Both the position numbers and the translations under genes were made by a program. Of a stretch of 7,984 nt of DNA, positions 7,289 through 7,984 are shown piece after piece (positions within the stretch are counted from its first letter, which is position 1; each line of letters starts with the position of its first letter). Location of the stretch: contig CAMCQW010000080.1 of NCBI GenBank assembly GCA_945877045.1, positions 1 through 7,984 on the forward strand. The letters run 5' to 3'. The stretch is from Chryseobacterium gleum (GTDB lineage Bacteria; Bacteroidota; Bacteroidia; Flavobacteriales_D; Crocinitomicaceae). A model generated the notes under the pieces. That model was not told the DNA's origin, searched no databases, and saw nothing but the letters and a program-made list of their open reading frames with translations.

Positions 7289-7296
7289 CAAACTTA
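7289..7296 (-). promoter_or_regulatory. Candidate -7 promoter element for dnaB
   Basis: Read on the - strand this is TAAGTTTG, an exact match to the Bacteroidota -7 consensus TAnnTTTG, 45 bases before the dnaB ATG, which would give a leader of about 35-40 bases. A clear -33 TTTG at the usual spacing is not seen. The 95-base gap between nth and dnaB (7244-7338) is AT-rich and shows no GC-rich hairpin plus T-run that would end nth transcription. Confidence 0.35.
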
Positions 7297-7338
7297 AGCA
7301 AAAGTTATGAATTTTTGTTATAAACAGTTGTTAATAAT

Positions 7339-7983
7339 TTAACATAATTCCTTCAGCGCTTTTAGAGTCCCAATTTTTAAGGTGATGCTGTCTTTTTCTT
7401 TTTTTGGACTTCGAGCGGGTGAAAATTCACGCCCGTAAAATATAATTTGAAGATGTAATCGATTCCACTTTTCAATCGGGAAGTATTTTTTTGCTTGTTT
7501 CTCTGTTTCAACTACGTTTTTACCATTGGAAATTCCCCAACGTGTTAATAAACGATGGATATGTGTGTCTACCGGAAACGCGGGAACCCCAAATGCTTGG
7601 GACATAACAACTGATGCTGTTTTATGACCAACTCCTGGCAACTCCTCGAGTGCTTCAAAGGAAATAGGGACCTCCCCTTGGTGCTTGTCCAATAAAATTT
7701 TTGATAATTCGTGTATAGCGCTTGATTTTTTCGGCGAAAGTCCACAGGGCTTTATGATTTCTCGTATTTCATTCGGTGATAATTGGATCATCTCCTGTGG
7801 TGTTTTTGCTTTCGAGAATAAAATGGGGGTTATTAAATTTACGCGTGCATCCGTGCATTGAGCGGACAACAAAACGGCAATCAATAAGGTATATGGATCA
7901 CTATGAATTAATGGAATGGGTACTTCGGGGTATTGGTTTTCCAATACATCGATAATATACTTGGCTTTTTCTTTTTTTGTCAT
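7339..7983 (-). CDS. nth: Endonuclease III (base-excision repair DNA glycosylase/AP lyase), lacking the Fe-S cluster cysteines
   Basis: Nth removes oxidised pyrimidines from DNA and cuts the resulting abasic site by beta-elimination. The 214 residues match the family length (E. coli 211). The helix-hairpin-helix LPGVGHKT (115-122) holds catalytic K121; VDTH holds catalytic D139; SAQCTD (40-45) supplies the glutamine that fills the gap left by the flipped base. In E. coli a C-x6-C-x2-C-x5-C loop near the C-terminus binds [4Fe-4S]. Here the matching stretch, GREFSPARSPKKEKDSITL (184-202), has no cysteine, and the only late cysteine is the last residue, C214. I recall the same GR-x-x-SPAR pattern in other flavobacterial Nth proteins, so this is probably a lineage trait and not damage. 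The start codon is one base inside the window edge; the N-terminus MTKKEKAKYIIDVLE looks complete. An AlkA- or MutY-like role is unlikely given K121. Confidence 0.93.
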   Translation of the reverse strand: MTKKEKAKYIIDVLENQYPEVPIPLIHSDPYTLLIAVLLSAQCTDARVNLITPILFSKAKTPQEMIQLSPNEIREIIKPCGLSPKKSSAIHELSKILLDKHQGEVPISFEALEELPGVGHKTASVVMSQAFGVPAFPVDTHIHRLLTRWGISNGKNVVETEKQAKKYFPIEKWNRLHLQIIFYGREFSPARSPKKEKDSITLKIGTLKALKELC

Positions 7984-7984
7984 T

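Noticed and set aside
7244..7338. Possible origin or DnaA-box cluster upstream of dnaB in the AT-rich gap
   Set aside because: No TTATCCACA-like boxes or iterons were found; the AT-richness fits an ordinary promoter region.

Overview
The window holds seven protein-coding genes, tightly packed on low-GC DNA. Protein content points to a member of the Bacteroidota, probably Flavobacteriales. The evidence is a Bacteroidota-style Mpl-type Mur ligase, a Rho with a long disordered N/Q-rich insert, a DUF4199-like membrane protein, a secreted family that databases call 'asparagine synthetase B', and an endonuclease III without iron-sulfur cysteines. No clear Shine-Dalgarno sequences precede the starts, which also fits that phylum. 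The genus cannot be settled from the sequence alone.

Layout. Bases 2-2012 (+ strand) carry the 3' nine-tenths or so of an mpl-like peptidoglycan-recycling ligase, whose 5' end lies off the window. It overlaps by 8 bases a complete class D (OXA-type) beta-lactamase gene. Bases 1984-7983 are all on the - strand. In transcription order they are nth (base-excision repair), a 95-base gap with a possible promoter, dnaB (replicative helicase), a secreted protein of unknown function 6 bases later, a 108-base gap with a weak promoter candidate, rho (transcription termination), and a DUF4199-like membrane protein 1 base later. The two blocks converge, and the last 29 bases of the beta-lactamase and DUF4199-like genes overlap on opposite strands.

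How the genes relate. The + strand pair joins cell-wall recycling to a predicted beta-lactam-hydrolysing enzyme. The - strand genes are mostly housekeeping functions (repair, replication, termination) with two envelope proteins of unknown role placed close behind dnaB and rho.

I see no mobile element, phage gene, CRISPR array, RNA gene or defence system. The region looks like ordinary chromosomal core. The points worth a second look are the mpl/beta-lactamase overlap, the tandem repeat in Rho, the unexplained DnaB-linked secreted family, the SSB-like tail of DnaB and the cluster-less Nth. Both gaps between genes are shorter than 110 bases.
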